Assembly: GCF_000820515.1 (NCBI RefSeq)
Contig: NZ_JXDG01000007.1
Span: 1 to 64,000, forward strand
DNA from: Pseudomonas batumici
GTDB lineage: Bacteria > Pseudomonadota > Gammaproteobacteria > Pseudomonadales > Pseudomonadaceae
DNA length: 64,000 nt
Direction: 5' to 3'
Shown here: one piece after another, positions 55,718-64,000 of the stretch
Layout of the letters: every line of letters starts with the position of its first letter
How positions within the stretch are numbered: position 1 is the first letter of the stretch
Translations under genes and position numbers: made by a program
The notes under the pieces: model-generated
Seen by the model: only the letters and a program-made list of their open reading frames with translations
Database searches by the model: none
Told to the model about the DNA's origin: nothing

Positions 55718-55760
55718 TTCAAAAACCTCGATGACGCAAATCTGGGAAACGCTGAGCTTC

Positions 55761-55860
55761 TGTAGGAGCGAGCTTGCTCGCGATGGTGGTCAACGATGAC
55801 GCGGGGTGCCTGAAGCACAGCGGCGTCTTGTCGTTCATCGCGAGCAAGCTCGCTCCTACA
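55761..55860. repeat. REP pair with perfect 25-bp arms between purH and purD
   Basis: TGTAGGAGCGAGCTTGCTCGCGATG (55761-55785) is the exact reverse complement of 55836-55860. The 50-base spacer resembles that of the pair at 36869-36968. The arm body (GCGAGCTTGCTCGC) defines a subtype also present as a single copy at the accC stop. Confidence 0.88.
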
Positions 55861-55877
55861 GGGGGAAAGCGGTTCTG

Positions 55878-57485
55878 TTAGTGACGGAAATGACGCATGC
55901 CGGTGAAGACCATGGCGATGCCCGCTTCGTCGGCGGCAGCAATCACTTCATTGTCACGCATCGAGCCGCCCGGCTGGATCACCGCGGTGATGCCGACCTT
56001 GGCCGCATTGTCGATACCGTCGCGGAACGGGAAGAACGCGTCCGAGGCCATGACCGCGCCCTGCACTTGCAGGCCAGCATGTTCGGCTTTGATTGCAGCA
56101 ATACGGGCAGAGTTCACTCGGCTCATCTGCCCAGCGCCGACACCGATGGTCTGGCGGTTCTTGGCGTAGACGATGGCGTTGGACTTGACGTACTTGGCGA
56201 CTTTCCAGGCGAAGATCAGGTCGTGGATCTCTTGCTCGGTCGGCGCGCGTTTAGTCACCACCTTCAGGTCGTCGCTGCCGATCATGCCGATATCGCGGCT
56301 CTGTACCAGCAGGCCGCCGTTGACGCGCTTGTAGTCCCAGGCCGGAGCGCGGTTGGCGTCCCACTGGCCACAGGCCAGCAGGCGCACATTGGCCTTGGCG
56401 GCGACGATGGCGCGGGCTTCTTCGCTCACGGACGGCGCGATGATCACTTCGACGAACTGACGCTCGACGATGGCCTTGGCGGTTTCGGCATCCAGCTCGC
56501 GGTTGAAGGCGATGATACCGCCGAAGGCCGACTCGCTGTCGGTGGCGTAGGCCAGTTCGTAGGCCTGGCGGATGCCGCCTTCGGCGTCCGGGCTCACCGC
56601 CACGCCGCACGGGTTGGCGTGCTTGACGATGACGCAGGCCGGCTTGACGAAGCTCTTCACGCATTCCAGCGCGGCGTCGGTATCGGCCACGTTGTTATAG
56701 GACAGCTCCTTGCCTTGCAGCTGGGTGGCGGTGGCGATGCCGACTTCGGCGGGCTTGGCTTCCACGTAGAACGCCGCGCTCTGGTGCGGGTTCTCGCCGT
56801 AGCGCATTTCCTGGGCCTTGATGAACTGGCTGTTGAAGGTGCGCGGGAATTCGCTGCGGCCTTCGGTCGACAGGGTCTCGGCCGCCTGGTTCACGGTGCC
56901 CATGTAGTTGGCGATCATGCCGTCATAGGCGGCGGTGTGTTCGAAGGCCTTGAGCATCAGGTCGAAGCGCTGGGCGTAGGTCAGGCCGCCGGCCTTGAGG
57001 CTTTCCAGCACCTGGCCGTAGTCGCTGGCGTTGACCACGATGGCCACGTCCTTGTGGTTCTTGGCCGCCGAGCGGACCATGGTCGGGCCGCCGATGTCGA
57101 TGTTCTCGATGGCGGTCGGCAGGTCGCAGCCCGGTTTGGAGATGGTGGCCTCGAACGGGTAGAGGTTGACCGCCACCAGGTCGATCGGCTTGATGCCGTG
57201 CTCGTTCATGATGGCGTCGTCGATGCCGCGACGACCGAGGATGCCGCCGTGGATTTTCGGGTGCAGGGTCTTGACCCGGCCGTCCATCATTTCAGCGAAA
57301 CCGGTGTAGTCCGCGACTTCCACCGCGGCCACGCCATTGTCCCGCAACAGCTTGAAAGTCCCGCCGGTGGAGAGGATCTCCACGCCCAGGGCTTCCAGCT
57401 CCTTGGCGAATTCGAGGATCCCGGTCTTGTCGGAAACACTGATCAAGGCGCGGCGGATCGGCAGGCGGGTAGTCTGGTCGGTCAT
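55878..57485 (-). CDS. purH: Bifunctional AICAR transformylase/IMP cyclohydrolase PurH
   Basis: 535 residues, the last two steps of IMP synthesis. The N-terminal cyclohydrolase part has [20 protein letters not shown] and [13 protein letters not shown]; the C-terminal transformylase part has [15 protein letters not shown] and a final [10 protein letters not shown] start at the ATG at 57485 ([14 protein letters not shown]); an in-frame start 11 codons upstream lies in the terminator region of fis. It is behind fis in the same direction. Confidence 0.97.
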   Translation of the reverse strand: MTDQTTRLPIRRALISVSDKTGILEFAKELEALGVEILSTGGTFKLLRDNGVAAVEVADYTGFAEMMDGRVKTLHPKIHGGILGRRGIDDAIMNEHGIKPIDLVAVNLYPFEATISKPGCDLPTAIENIDIGGPTMVRSAAKNHKDVAIVVNASDYGQVLESLKAGGLTYAQRFDLMLKAFEHTAAYDGMIANYMGTVNQAAETLSTEGRSEFPRTFNSQFIKAQEMRYGENPHQSAAFYVEAKPAEVGIATATQLQGKELSYNNVADTDAALECVKSFVKPACVIVKHANPCGVAVSPDAEGGIRQAYELAYATDSESAFGGIIAFNRELDAETAKAIVERQFVEVIIAPSVSEEARAIVAAKANVRLLACGQWDANRAPAWDYKRVNGGLLVQSRDIGMIGSDDLKVVTKRAPTEQEIHDLIFAWKVAKYVKSNAIVYAKNRQTIGVGAGQMSRVNSARIAAIKAEHAGLQVQGAVMASDAFFPFRDGIDNAAKVGITAVIQPGGSMRDNEVIAAADEAGIAMVFTGMRHFRH

Positions 57486-57516
57486 CTCAATTTCCATCAA
57501 AAGCAAAGGAGTCAGC

Positions 57517-57549
57517 AAAAAAGGCGACCGGTTCTACGCGGGCGCCTTT
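57517..57549 (-). terminator. Terminator between fis and purH
   Basis: On the minus strand AAAGGCG (57549-57543 side) pairs with CGCCTTT (57526-57520), with a run of T through 57517. It follows the fis stop by 17 bases and would end the dusB-fis transcript, so purH probably has its own promoter or depends on read-through. Confidence 0.7.
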
Positions 57550-57566
57550 CTGGTTTGATTGAATGC

Positions 57567-57887
57567 TTACAGCAAATCGTACTGCTTGAGTTTCTTGCGC
57601 AGGGTGCCGCGGTTCAGCCCGAGCAGCTCGCTGGCCTTGGTCTGGTTGCCCTTGACGTAGTTCATCACGCTTTCCAGCAAGGGGGCCTCGACTTCGGAGA
57701 GCACCAGGTTGTACACGTCCGTGACGGCCGCGCCCTCAAGGTGGGCGAAATAATTGTGCAGCGCCTTCTCGACACTCCCGCGAAGGGTCTGGCCTTCTTC
57801 GCTCGGGGTGTTGAGGTGCTGTTTCAAATTGACGTTGTCGCTCACGGGCGTTGTTCCACTCACTAAAGTCTCGGTCATCATCGTCAT
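57567..57887 (-). CDS. fis: Nucleoid protein Fis
   Basis: 106 residues. The C-terminal helix-turn-helix [20 protein letters not shown] is diagnostic and the N-terminal beta-hairpin arm region is present. It is a growth-phase-controlled DNA-bending protein acting on rRNA promoters, recombination and replication. The ATG at 57887 overlaps the dusB stop, the conserved dusB-fis arrangement. Confidence 0.96.
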   Translation of the reverse strand: MTMMTETLVSGTTPVSDNVNLKQHLNTPSEEGQTLRGSVEKALHNYFAHLEGAAVTDVYNLVLSEVEAPLLESVMNYVKGNQTKASELLGLNRGTLRKKLKQYDLL

Positions 57888-58897
57888 GCGGCCACCCCTC
57901 TTCCTTCCCCTGTCACCAGGCTCTTGTAACGCTCGGCGAAGAACTCACGAACGTTGGCGCACTGTGCTTCCGTCTCTTCCACACGATTGAAGTGGGCGCG
58001 AAACTCCTTGGCGCCCGGCAAGGTTGCGAGATACCAGCCGACATGCTTGCGGGCGATACGCACACCCATCACTTCCCCATAGAAGGCATGCAACGCGGCC
58101 AGATGCTCTAGCAGAATACGTTCCACCTCGAACAGTTCCGGTGCCGGGAGGGTTTCGCCGGTCCGCAGAAAATGCTCGATTTCACGAAAAATCCATGGCC
58201 GCCCCTGGGCGGCCCGGCCGATCAACAGGCCATCGGCACCGGTCGCGTGCAGCACGTGCCGGGCTTTCTCGGCCGAATCGATGTCGCCGTTGGCGAAGAC
58301 CGGGATCGACACCGCCTGCTTGATCGCGGCAATGGTGTCGTACTCGGCTTCACCGGTATACAGGTCAGCGCGGGTTCGCCCGTGAACCGCCAGCGCCGTG
58401 ATTCCCGCCTGTTCGGCGATTTTCGCCACCGTCAGGCCGTTCTTGTTCGCCCGGTCCCAGCCGGTACGGATCTTCAGGGTGACCGGGACGTCCACCGCCG
58501 CCACGACGGCGTGCAGGATCTCGCTCACCAGTGCTTCGTCTTTCAGCAACGCGGAGCCGGCGGCCTTGTTGCAGACCTTCTTGGCCGGGCAGCCCATGTT
58601 GATATCGATAATCTGTGCACCCAGCTCGACATTGGCCCGGGCCGCGTCCGCCAGCATCTGTGCGTCGCCACCGGCGATCTGCACCGAGCGGGGCTCGGGA
58701 TCGCCTTCGTGGATCATGCGCAGACGCGATTTGCGGCTGTTCCACAAACTCATGTCGCTGGTGACCATTTCCGAGACTACAAGACCTGCGCCCAGGCGTC
58801 GGCACAACTGACGAAAGGGTTGGTCCGTGACCCCCGCCATCGGGGCGAGGATCAAGCCGTTCTGCAATGTATATGGACCGATGCGTACCGCCGACAT
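57884..58897 (-). CDS. dusB: tRNA-dihydrouridine synthase DusB
   Basis: A 337-residue FMN enzyme reducing uridine in the tRNA D-loop. The N-terminal barrel has [20 protein letters not shown], the catalytic Cys is in [20 protein letters not shown], and the FMN-phosphate site is [19 protein letters not shown]. It is first gene of dusB-fis. In the 176-base gap before it I see no clear terminator for the upstream gene. Confidence 0.95.
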   Translation of the reverse strand: MSAVRIGPYTLQNGLILAPMAGVTDQPFRQLCRRLGAGLVVSEMVTSDMSLWNSRKSRLRMIHEGDPEPRSVQIAGGDAQMLADAARANVELGAQIIDINMGCPAKKVCNKAAGSALLKDEALVSEILHAVVAAVDVPVTLKIRTGWDRANKNGLTVAKIAEQAGITALAVHGRTRADLYTGEAEYDTIAAIKQAVSIPVFANGDIDSAEKARHVLHATGADGLLIGRAAQGRPWIFREIEHFLRTGETLPAPELFEVERILLEHLAALHAFYGEVMGVRIARKHVGWYLATLPGAKEFRAHFNRVEETEAQCANVREFFAERYKSLVTGEGRGVAA

Positions 58898-59073
58898 AGG
58901 ACTTCCCTGTTGTGGGGCCGGATCATGAGAGTTCGAAAAAGGGTTGGCATGATACCCGCTCTCGATGACTGGATAAAGGCAAAACTGGATAAAATCTGAA
59001 CAGTTATTCCGTTATCGCCGGCGGTTTGGTTGTTGTCGGAAAACTGTCATCCAACCGGGCGCCGGGGGCCGGG

Positions 59074-60375
59074 CTACTCGGGCGAGTGGAAGCTGAGACT
59101 GTAGTTCACGGCCTTGGAGCCCGGGTCGAGGATGTCCAGGGCAATATGGATCGGCGTCTGGGGTGGCATTTCGCCCTGGCCGGCCAGGTCGCCGCTCAGG
59201 TATTCGGCGGGCTTGAAGCGCCGGCTGGCGATCAGATGGCCGTTGAGGTCGGCGAAGCGCAGTTCCAGCAGCGGGAAGGGTTGGGAGAACGACGCGCGGT
59301 TGTAGATGATCGCATCCACCACCAGGGCGCCGGCGAAGTCCGGGTGACTGCGGACCACCAGGTTGCTGCTCTTGATTCGGGCAATATCGACTTTCGAGGG
59401 GACCTTGCAGCCGATTTCCGGGCACAGCTGCTGGAACCAGGGGCGGTACTGGTCCTGGCGAGCCAGCTCGTCGAAGTGATAGGCGACGTATTGTCCGGCC
59501 AGGGCCACGGCGGCCAGCAGCACCAGCAGCAGCCAGAGCAGGCGGCGCCCCCAGGGCGAGCGGCGGCGTTGCCAGTCGAGCTGGATCGGGTCGTCGACCA
59601 GGTCCAGCAGTACGTCGTCGTGCAGGCCGGGCTCGTTGCGCTCGCGCTTGGATTTCTTGCGTTCGCCTTCGGGGGCGACCTCCTCATCGTGCTCGGCGGC
59701 CGGGGCCGCATGGAACGCTTCGTCTTCCAGCTCGTCGTGTTCGATCTGCAAGCGGGGGGCGGGTGGCTCGTCGTCCAGGTCCGCGAGGTCGAAGGACATC
59801 GAAGGCTCGGTCCGTGTGGGCCTGGGCACTTCGCTCTTTCTTTCCGGCGTCTTGCTCGGGGCCGCTGGGTTATCGTCGGCAAGGAGCGCTTCGTCGTGGC
59901 TGCTCGGCGATTCGCTGAACAGGCTGTCGGGCCATTGCTCTTCTTCCGTGTCCGGGTCGTCGCGGCGGGCGCTGAGTGATTCGCCCTTGCCGGCGGGTTC
60001 CTGGCCGAACGCCTTGATCGGCTGGATTTCCCGTTGTTCCAGGCGCGCCAGCTCTTCGTCCAGGTCCAGGTTGTCCAGGTCCAGTTCCTCGGCCGTCCAC
60101 TGCTTCTGGCTGATGGCCCGTGGCGGTTCCGGCGGCTCTGGGGGCGGCGGTGGCGGTGGTGCGGGTTTCGGCGTGGGTGCCACTGTCGGCGCGGCAACCG
60201 CGGCGGCGCTTGCCGCTTCCCTGGCGGCGCGTTGTTCGAGCAGTTGTCGCGCAGCGTTGAACACCTGCAGGCAGGAGCCGCAACGAACCACCCCGCGGGC
60301 CACGCTCAACTGGGCGTGGCTGACGCGGAAACTGGTCTGGCAATGCGGGCACTGGGTGACGAAGCTGTCGGTCAT
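59074..60375 (-). CDS. Zinc-ribbon and DUF3426 membrane protein
   Basis: 433 residues. An MJ0042-type zinc ribbon opens the protein (QCPHCQTSFRVS, then VVRCGSCLQVFNA), followed by about 200 acidic, Pro-rich residues of low complexity, one membrane helix (about 270-290, LLWLLLVLLAAVALAGQYVA) and a DUF3426 domain. It is probably a single-pass protein with the ribbon in the cytoplasm. The same gene sits between prmA and dusB in PAO1 (PA4851, recalled). Function unknown. Confidence 0.82.
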   Translation of the reverse strand: MTDSFVTQCPHCQTSFRVSHAQLSVARGVVRCGSCLQVFNAARQLLEQRAAREAASAAAVAAPTVAPTPKPAPPPPPPPEPPEPPRAISQKQWTAEELDLDNLDLDEELARLEQREIQPIKAFGQEPAGKGESLSARRDDPDTEEEQWPDSLFSESPSSHDEALLADDNPAAPSKTPERKSEVPRPTRTEPSMSFDLADLDDEPPAPRLQIEHDELEDEAFHAAPAAEHDEEVAPEGERKKSKRERNEPGLHDDVLLDLVDDPIQLDWQRRRSPWGRRLLWLLLVLLAAVALAGQYVAYHFDELARQDQYRPWFQQLCPEIGCKVPSKVDIARIKSSNLVVRSHPDFAGALVVDAIIYNRASFSQPFPLLELRFADLNGHLIASRRFKPAEYLSGDLAGQGEMPPQTPIHIALDILDPGSKAVNYSLSFHSPE

Positions 60376-60405
60376 GCGGCGATCCGGTTCATGCAGGCGC
60401 CCATT

Positions 60406-61284
60406 CTAGCGCCGACGGCCACTGATGCGCACCCAGCCATCGCGATCGGCAATCGGGTCGAGGTCGAAATCCCGGGCATAAGCGGCGGCGACTTCCGCGC
60501 CTTGTTCGGCGAGAATCCCCGAGAGCGCCAGGCGCCCACCGGGTTTGACCAGGGTGGACAGCTGCGGGGCCAGGGACACCAGGGGGCCGGCGAGGATGTT
60601 GGCCACCAGCACGTCGGCCTGGACCTGGGGCAGGTCTTGCGGCAGGTACAGGGGGAACAGTTCTTCGGCGATATGGTTGCGTCCGGCGTTGTCGCGGGAG
60701 GCTTCCAGGGCCTGGACGTCGATGTCGGTGCCCACCGCTTCCCGGGCGCCCAGCAGCAGGGCGGCAATCGCCAGGATCCCCGAGCCGCAGCCGAAGTCCA
60801 GCACGCTGCAGTCCTTGAGGTCCTGGCCGTCGAGCCATTCCAGGCACAGCGCGGTGGTCGGGTGGGTGCCGGTGCCGAAGGCCAGGCCCGGGTCGAGCAG
60901 CAGGTTGACCGCGTCCGGTTCCGGCGCGGCGTGCCAGCTCGGGACGATCCACAGGCGGCGGCCGAAGCGCATCGGCTCGAAATTGTCCATCCAGCTGCGT
61001 TCCCAGTCCTGGTCCTCGATCACTTCGCTGTGGTGCTCGGGCAGGGGGGCTCCGGTCAGCAGTTCCAGGTGCGCGAGCACGTTGGTCGCGTCGGTGCCGC
61101 CTTCGAACAGGGCCAGCAGGTGGGTGTGGGACCACAGCGGGGTGGTGTTGAGTTCCGGTTCGAAGATCGGTTGATCTTCGGCATCCATGAAGGTGACCGA
61201 AACGGCGCCGACTTCGAGGAAGGCGTCTTCGTAGGTTTCGGCTTGTTCCGGGCTGATGGCCAGGCGTACTTGCAGCCAAGGCAT
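60406..61284 (-). CDS. prmA: Ribosomal protein L11 methyltransferase PrmA
   Basis: 292 residues. It trimethylates L11 using S-adenosylmethionine. An N-terminal L11-recognition domain (1-60) is followed by the methyltransferase with [17 protein letters not shown], the SAM loop [20 protein letters not shown] and [11 protein letters not shown] in place of the catalytic NPPY-like motif. The start is the ATG at 61284 ([10 protein letters not shown]); a longer frame reads back into the accC terminator. It lies 30 bases before the DUF3426 gene. Confidence 0.95.
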   Translation of the reverse strand: MPWLQVRLAISPEQAETYEDAFLEVGAVSVTFMDAEDQPIFEPELNTTPLWSHTHLLALFEGGTDATNVLAHLELLTGAPLPEHHSEVIEDQDWERSWMDNFEPMRFGRRLWIVPSWHAAPEPDAVNLLLDPGLAFGTGTHPTTALCLEWLDGQDLKDCSVLDFGCGSGILAIAALLLGAREAVGTDIDVQALEASRDNAGRNHIAEELFPLYLPQDLPQVQADVLVANILAGPLVSLAPQLSTLVKPGGRLALSGILAEQGAEVAAAYARDFDLDPIADRDGWVRISGRRR

Positions 61285-61374
61285 GGCGGGCACCTTTGCA
61301 AAAATGGAGTGCGCAACCGCTGGGGGCTGCGAGAAACGCGCAAGTTTACGCGAGCGGCGCTCCTGGCGGTATTC

Positions 61375-61409
61375 AAAAACAACAAGGCCGCAATTAAGCG
61401 GCCTTGTTG
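61375..61409 (-). terminator. Rho-independent terminator of the accBC transcript
   Basis: CAACAAGGCCGC (61380-61391) pairs perfectly over 12 bases with GCGGCCTTGTTG (61398-61409). On the minus strand it is followed by TTTTT (61379-61375). This is a textbook intrinsic terminator between accC and prmA. Confidence 0.9.
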
Positions 61410-61454
61410 CTTGGATCACTGCGCCTGTTGAATGGCCGCCGCTAAGGCGACGGT

Positions 61455-61477
61455 TCGCGAGCAAGCTCGCTCCTACA
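61455..61477. repeat. Single REP copy overlapping the accC stop
   Basis: TCGCGAGCAAGCTCGCTCCTACA is one arm of the 55761-type REP. Read on the minus strand it begins TGTAGGAGCGAGC, and its TAG is the accC stop codon (61475-61473). Confidence 0.8.
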
Positions 61478-62828
61478 AGGCGAGCTTGTGTTCCAGGTAG
61501 TGGATGTTCACGCCACCCTTGCAGAAGCCTTCGTCGCGAACCAGGTCGCGGTGCAGCGGGATGTTGGTCTTGATCCCGTCCACCACGATTTCGTCCAGGG
61601 CGTTGCGCATGCGCGCCATGGCTTCGTCACGGTCCTTGCCGTAGGTGATCAGCTTGCCGATCAACGAGTCATAGTTCGGCGGTACCGCATAACCACTGTA
61701 CAGGTGCGAGTCGACGCGAACGCCGTTGCCGCCCGGTGCGTGGAAATGCTTGACGGTGCCCGGGCTCGGAATGAACTTCTTCGGGTCCTCGGCGTTGATC
61801 CGGCACTCCAGGGCATGACCGCGGATGACCACGTCGTCCTGGGTGTACGACAACGGGTTGCCGGCGGCGATGCTGAGCATCTCCTTGAGGATGTCGATGC
61901 CGGTGACCATTTCCGATACCGGGTGTTCCACCTGCACGCGAGTGTTCATCTCGATGAAGTAGAAGCGGCCGTCCTCGTAGAGAAACTCGAAGGTGCCGGC
62001 GCCACGGTAGTTGATGTCGATGCACGCCTTGACGCAGCGGGCGAAGACTTCCTGGCGGGCCTTTTCGTCGATGCCCGGGGCCGGTGCTTCTTCCAGGACC
62101 TTCTGGTGGCGGCGCTGCAGCGAGCAGTCGCGGTCACCCAGGTGAATGGCGTGGCCCTGGCCGTCGGACAGCACCTGGACTTCCACGTGACGCGGGTTGG
62201 TGAGGAATTTTTCCAGGTACACCATCGGGTTGCCGAACGCCGCGCCGGCTTCGGTGCGGGTCAGCTTGGCCGAGGCGATCAGGTCTTCTTCCTTGTGCAC
62301 CACGCGCATGCCGCGACCACCACCGCCGCCGGCGGCCTTGATGATCACCGGGTAGCCGACTTCACGGCCGATGCGCAGGGCTTCTTCCTCGTCTTCCGGC
62401 AGCGGGCCGTCGGAACCGGGAACGGTCGGTACGCCGGCCTTGATCATGGCGTCCTTGGCCGAAACCTTGTCGCCCATCAGGCGAATGGTGTCGGCTTGCG
62501 GGCCGATGAAGGCGAAACCGGATTTCTCGACCTGTTCGGCGAAGTCGGCGTTTTCCGCGAGGAAGCCGTAGCCCGGGTGGATCGCCGTGGCGCCGGTCAC
62601 TTCCGCCGCCGCGATGATGGCCGGGATGTGCAGGTAGGACTGGGCGGCAGACGCCGGGCCGATGCACACGGACTCATCCGCCAGGCCCAGGTGCATCAGC
62701 TCCTTGTCGGCCTTGGAGTAGACGGCGACGGTCTTGATGCCCTGTTCCTTGCACGCGCGCAGGATCCGTAGCGCAATCTCACCGCGGTTGGCGATCAGGA
62801 CTTTTTCCAACTTCGCAGGTTTCGACAT
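61473..62828 (-). CDS. accC: Acetyl-CoA carboxylase, biotin carboxylase subunit AccC
   Basis: 451 residues. It carboxylates biotin on AccB with ATP and bicarbonate, starting fatty-acid synthesis. Seen are [20 protein letters not shown], the Gly-rich loop [20 protein letters not shown], the ATP-grasp metal site [20 protein letters not shown] and the C-terminal ECRINAED. The start is the ATG at 62828 with GGAGAG upstream, 17 bases after accB. The stop codon is contributed by a REP. Confidence 0.96.
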   Translation of the reverse strand: MSKPAKLEKVLIANRGEIALRILRACKEQGIKTVAVYSKADKELMHLGLADESVCIGPASAAQSYLHIPAIIAAAEVTGATAIHPGYGFLAENADFAEQVEKSGFAFIGPQADTIRLMGDKVSAKDAMIKAGVPTVPGSDGPLPEDEEEALRIGREVGYPVIIKAAGGGGGRGMRVVHKEEDLIASAKLTRTEAGAAFGNPMVYLEKFLTNPRHVEVQVLSDGQGHAIHLGDRDCSLQRRHQKVLEEAPAPGIDEKARQEVFARCVKACIDINYRGAGTFEFLYEDGRFYFIEMNTRVQVEHPVSEMVTGIDILKEMLSIAAGNPLSYTQDDVVIRGHALECRINAEDPKKFIPSPGTVKHFHAPGGNGVRVDSHLYSGYAVPPNYDSLIGKLITYGKDRDEAMARMRNALDEIVVDGIKTNIPLHRDLVRDEGFCKGGVNIHYLEHKLAL

Positions 62829-62845
62829 CGTTGGCTCTCCGCGCT

Positions 62846-63313
62846 TCAAACGATGGTGAACAGCGGTTGGTCGTACTCAACCGGCTGGCCGTCTTCGACG
62901 AGGATGGATTCGATCACACCGCTGTTTTCGGCTTCGATGTGGTTCATCATCTTCATGGCTTCGACGATGCACAGGATGTCGCCTTTCTTCACGCTCTGGC
63001 CGACTTCGACGAAAGAGGCGGAGGTTGGCGAGGCCTTGCGATAGAAGGTGCCGACCATCGGCGAACGGGCTACTGCGCCGTTCAGTGCCGGGGCGGCCGC
63101 AGCGGCTGGAGCTGCTGCCACTGCCGCAGGCGCGGCAACCGGAGCGGCGGCGGCGACAGGCGCGGCCATCGGTGCCGGTGCGTAGTACTGCTGCGCCGGG
63201 GTCTTGCTGTGGCGGCTGATGCGTACGGACTCTTCGCCTTCCTTGATCTCAAGCTCGTCGATACCGGACTCTTCCAGCAACTCGATCAGTTTCTTAACTT
63301 TACGGATATCCAT
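62846..63313 (-). CDS. accB: Biotin carboxyl carrier protein AccB
   Basis: 155 residues. An N-terminal helix ([20 protein letters not shown]) is joined by a flexible Ala/Pro linker (about 45-78) to the biotinyl domain, with biotin on K121 in the EAMKM motif. It is part of aroQ-accB-accC with short gaps; the terminator after accC closes the unit. Confidence 0.97.
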   Translation of the reverse strand: MDIRKVKKLIELLEESGIDELEIKEGEESVRISRHSKTPAQQYYAPAPMAAPVAAAAPVAAPAAVAAAPAAAAAPALNGAVARSPMVGTFYRKASPTSASFVEVGQSVKKGDILCIVEAMKMMNHIEAENSGVIESILVEDGQPVEYDQPLFTIV

Positions 63314-63337
63314 TAATCGTCAACTCCCAAGGGTCGG

Positions 63338-63793
63338 TCAGGGGTGTTTAGCCTGTGATTCAAGCTGTTCCAGGGCGGCCTCCAGGGCCAGTCGATAACC
63401 GCTGGCGCCAAGGCCGCAGATCACTCCCACAGCGACATCTGAAAAGTAGGAGTGATGGCGGAAAGGTTCGCGTTTGTGCACGTTCGACAAATGCACTTCG
63501 ATGAATGGGATGCTCACCGCCAGCAGCGCGTCACGTAATGCGACACTTGTATGCGTAAAAGCCGCCGGATTGATCAGAATGAAGTCCACGCCTTCGCCGC
63601 GGGCGGCGTGGATCCGCTCGATCAGTTCGTACTCGGCGTTGCTTTGCAGGTACAGCAGATGGTGCCCGGCCTCGCGGGCCCGGCGCTCCAGGTCCTGGTT
63701 GATCTCGGGCAGCGTCACCGCGCCATAGACCCCCGGCTCGCGGGTACCGAGCAGGTTCAGGTTGGGGCCGTGCAGAACCAGAAGCGTCGCCAT
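63338..63793 (-). CDS. aroQ: Type II 3-dehydroquinate dehydratase AroQ
   Basis: 151 residues, shikimate pathway. Catalytic features are [20 protein letters not shown] (with the lid Arg and Tyr), [20 protein letters not shown] and [20 protein letters not shown] with the active His. It is first of aroQ-accB-accC, 24 bases before accB, the arrangement known in Pseudomonas. Confidence 0.97.
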   Translation of the reverse strand: MATLLVLHGPNLNLLGTREPGVYGAVTLPEINQDLERRAREAGHHLLYLQSNAEYELIERIHAARGEGVDFILINPAAFTHTSVALRDALLAVSIPFIEVHLSNVHKREPFRHHSYFSDVAVGVICGLGASGYRLALEAALEQLESQAKHP

Positions 63794-63836
63794 CTGCTGT
63801 TCCTTGTTGTCTGTGGGCAGGCGTCAAAACCCGGCG

Positions 63837-63866
63837 ACTATGCCCCAAAGACTTTGTGACTGTCCA
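63837..63866 (-). promoter_or_regulatory. Possible promoter of aroQ-accBC
   Basis: On the minus strand TGGACA is followed 18 bases later by CATAGT, a moderate sigma-70 match ending 44 bases before the aroQ ATG. The 166-base gap otherwise contains only AT-rich sequence and no gene. Confidence 0.35.
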
Positions 63867-63959
63867 GTTCTCTGCAATAGCCAGCACGATAACCGATATT
63901 CGCGCGAAATTTGTGACCACGGTGTTGGATCCGGTCATTCGCTCCCGAGTGGCGGCGTA

Positions 63960-64000
63960 TCAGACGCGAAACGCCTGCACGGCGGTACGCAACTGTCCGC
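63960..64000 (-). CDS. Last codons of a probable methyl-accepting chemotaxis protein (partial)
   Basis: The minus-strand frame ending at the TGA 63962-63960 reads GQLRTAVQAFRV. The pattern QLR-x(3)-x-x-FRV is the usual C-terminal tail of Pseudomonas chemoreceptors. Only 12 residues and the stop are inside the window, so the assignment rests on this tail alone. Confidence 0.5.
   Translation of the reverse strand, partial: GQLRTAVQAFRV

Overview
The window is chromosomal DNA from a Pseudomonas, most likely of the P. fluorescens group. The evidence is uniformly high GC, dense co-directional operons, and recognisable Pseudomonas loci: recCBD, yfiRNB, urtABCDE with urease, retS beside purD/purH/fis/dusB, and accBC/aroQ. 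About eleven copies of the palindromic TGTAGGAGC repeat typical of this group lie between genes. I see no tRNA, rRNA, CRISPR, prophage or insertion sequence.

Layout: (1) 1-9.5 kb: terminator, REP pair, then recC-recB-recD on + with ATGA overlaps. (2) 9.5-14 kb, minus: a four-gene unit with a TIM-barrel isomerase-like protein, an Fe(II)/2-oxoglutarate-type oxygenase, an amino-acid-type binding protein and a fused permease-ATPase; its substrate is unknown. (3) 14.3-16.7 kb, +: yfiR-yfiN-yfiB, a redox- and envelope-sensing c-di-GMP module. (4) 16.8-23.4 kb: a FemAB/GNAT-like protein behind a hairpin that contains its ribosome binding site, an EamA exporter, psiF, an AI-2E-family membrane protein, a short Hsp70 (YegD type), and cbpA followed by a decayed stump of cbpM. 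(5) 23.4-33.5 kb, minus: urtABCDE, ureD, ureA, two GNAT acetyltransferases, ureB, ureC. This is a urea uptake and hydrolysis block headed by a sigma-54-type promoter. (6) 33.7-43.1 kb, minus: a small secreted repeat protein that looks like the 7(1) septoil-knot family, a FecCD-type metal ABC transporter with a Zur-like palindrome upstream, a copper set (PepSY protein, OprC, two DUF2946 proteins, PCuAC chaperone) and a HigBA-like toxin-antitoxin pair. (7) 43.1-50.8 kb: corrin-ring cobalamin genes, cobL-cbiD-cobK on minus and cobG-cobH-cobI-cobJ on +, divergent around 46.3 kb. (8) 50.8-64 kb, minus: marC, retS, purD, purH, fis, dusB, a zinc-ribbon DUF3426 protein, prmA, accC, accB, aroQ and the last codons of a probable chemoreceptor.

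From memory of P. aeruginosa PAO1, the order aroQ to retS followed by the urt and urease genes matches one PAO1 region (about PA4846-PA4868). The cobalamin genes plus metal ABC transporter match a distant PAO1 region (about PA2903-PA2914). Here the second block, with the copper and toxin-antitoxin genes added, sits between marC/retS and urtA.

The most unusual items are the knot-family-like protein, the cbpM stump in frame behind cbpA, the hairpin over the ribosome binding site at 16.83 kb, the Zur-like and sigma-54 sites, the REP that supplies the accC stop codon, and the mixed CobG/CbiD/CbiG-domain cobalamin gene set. Comparisons with other genomes are recalled, not searched.
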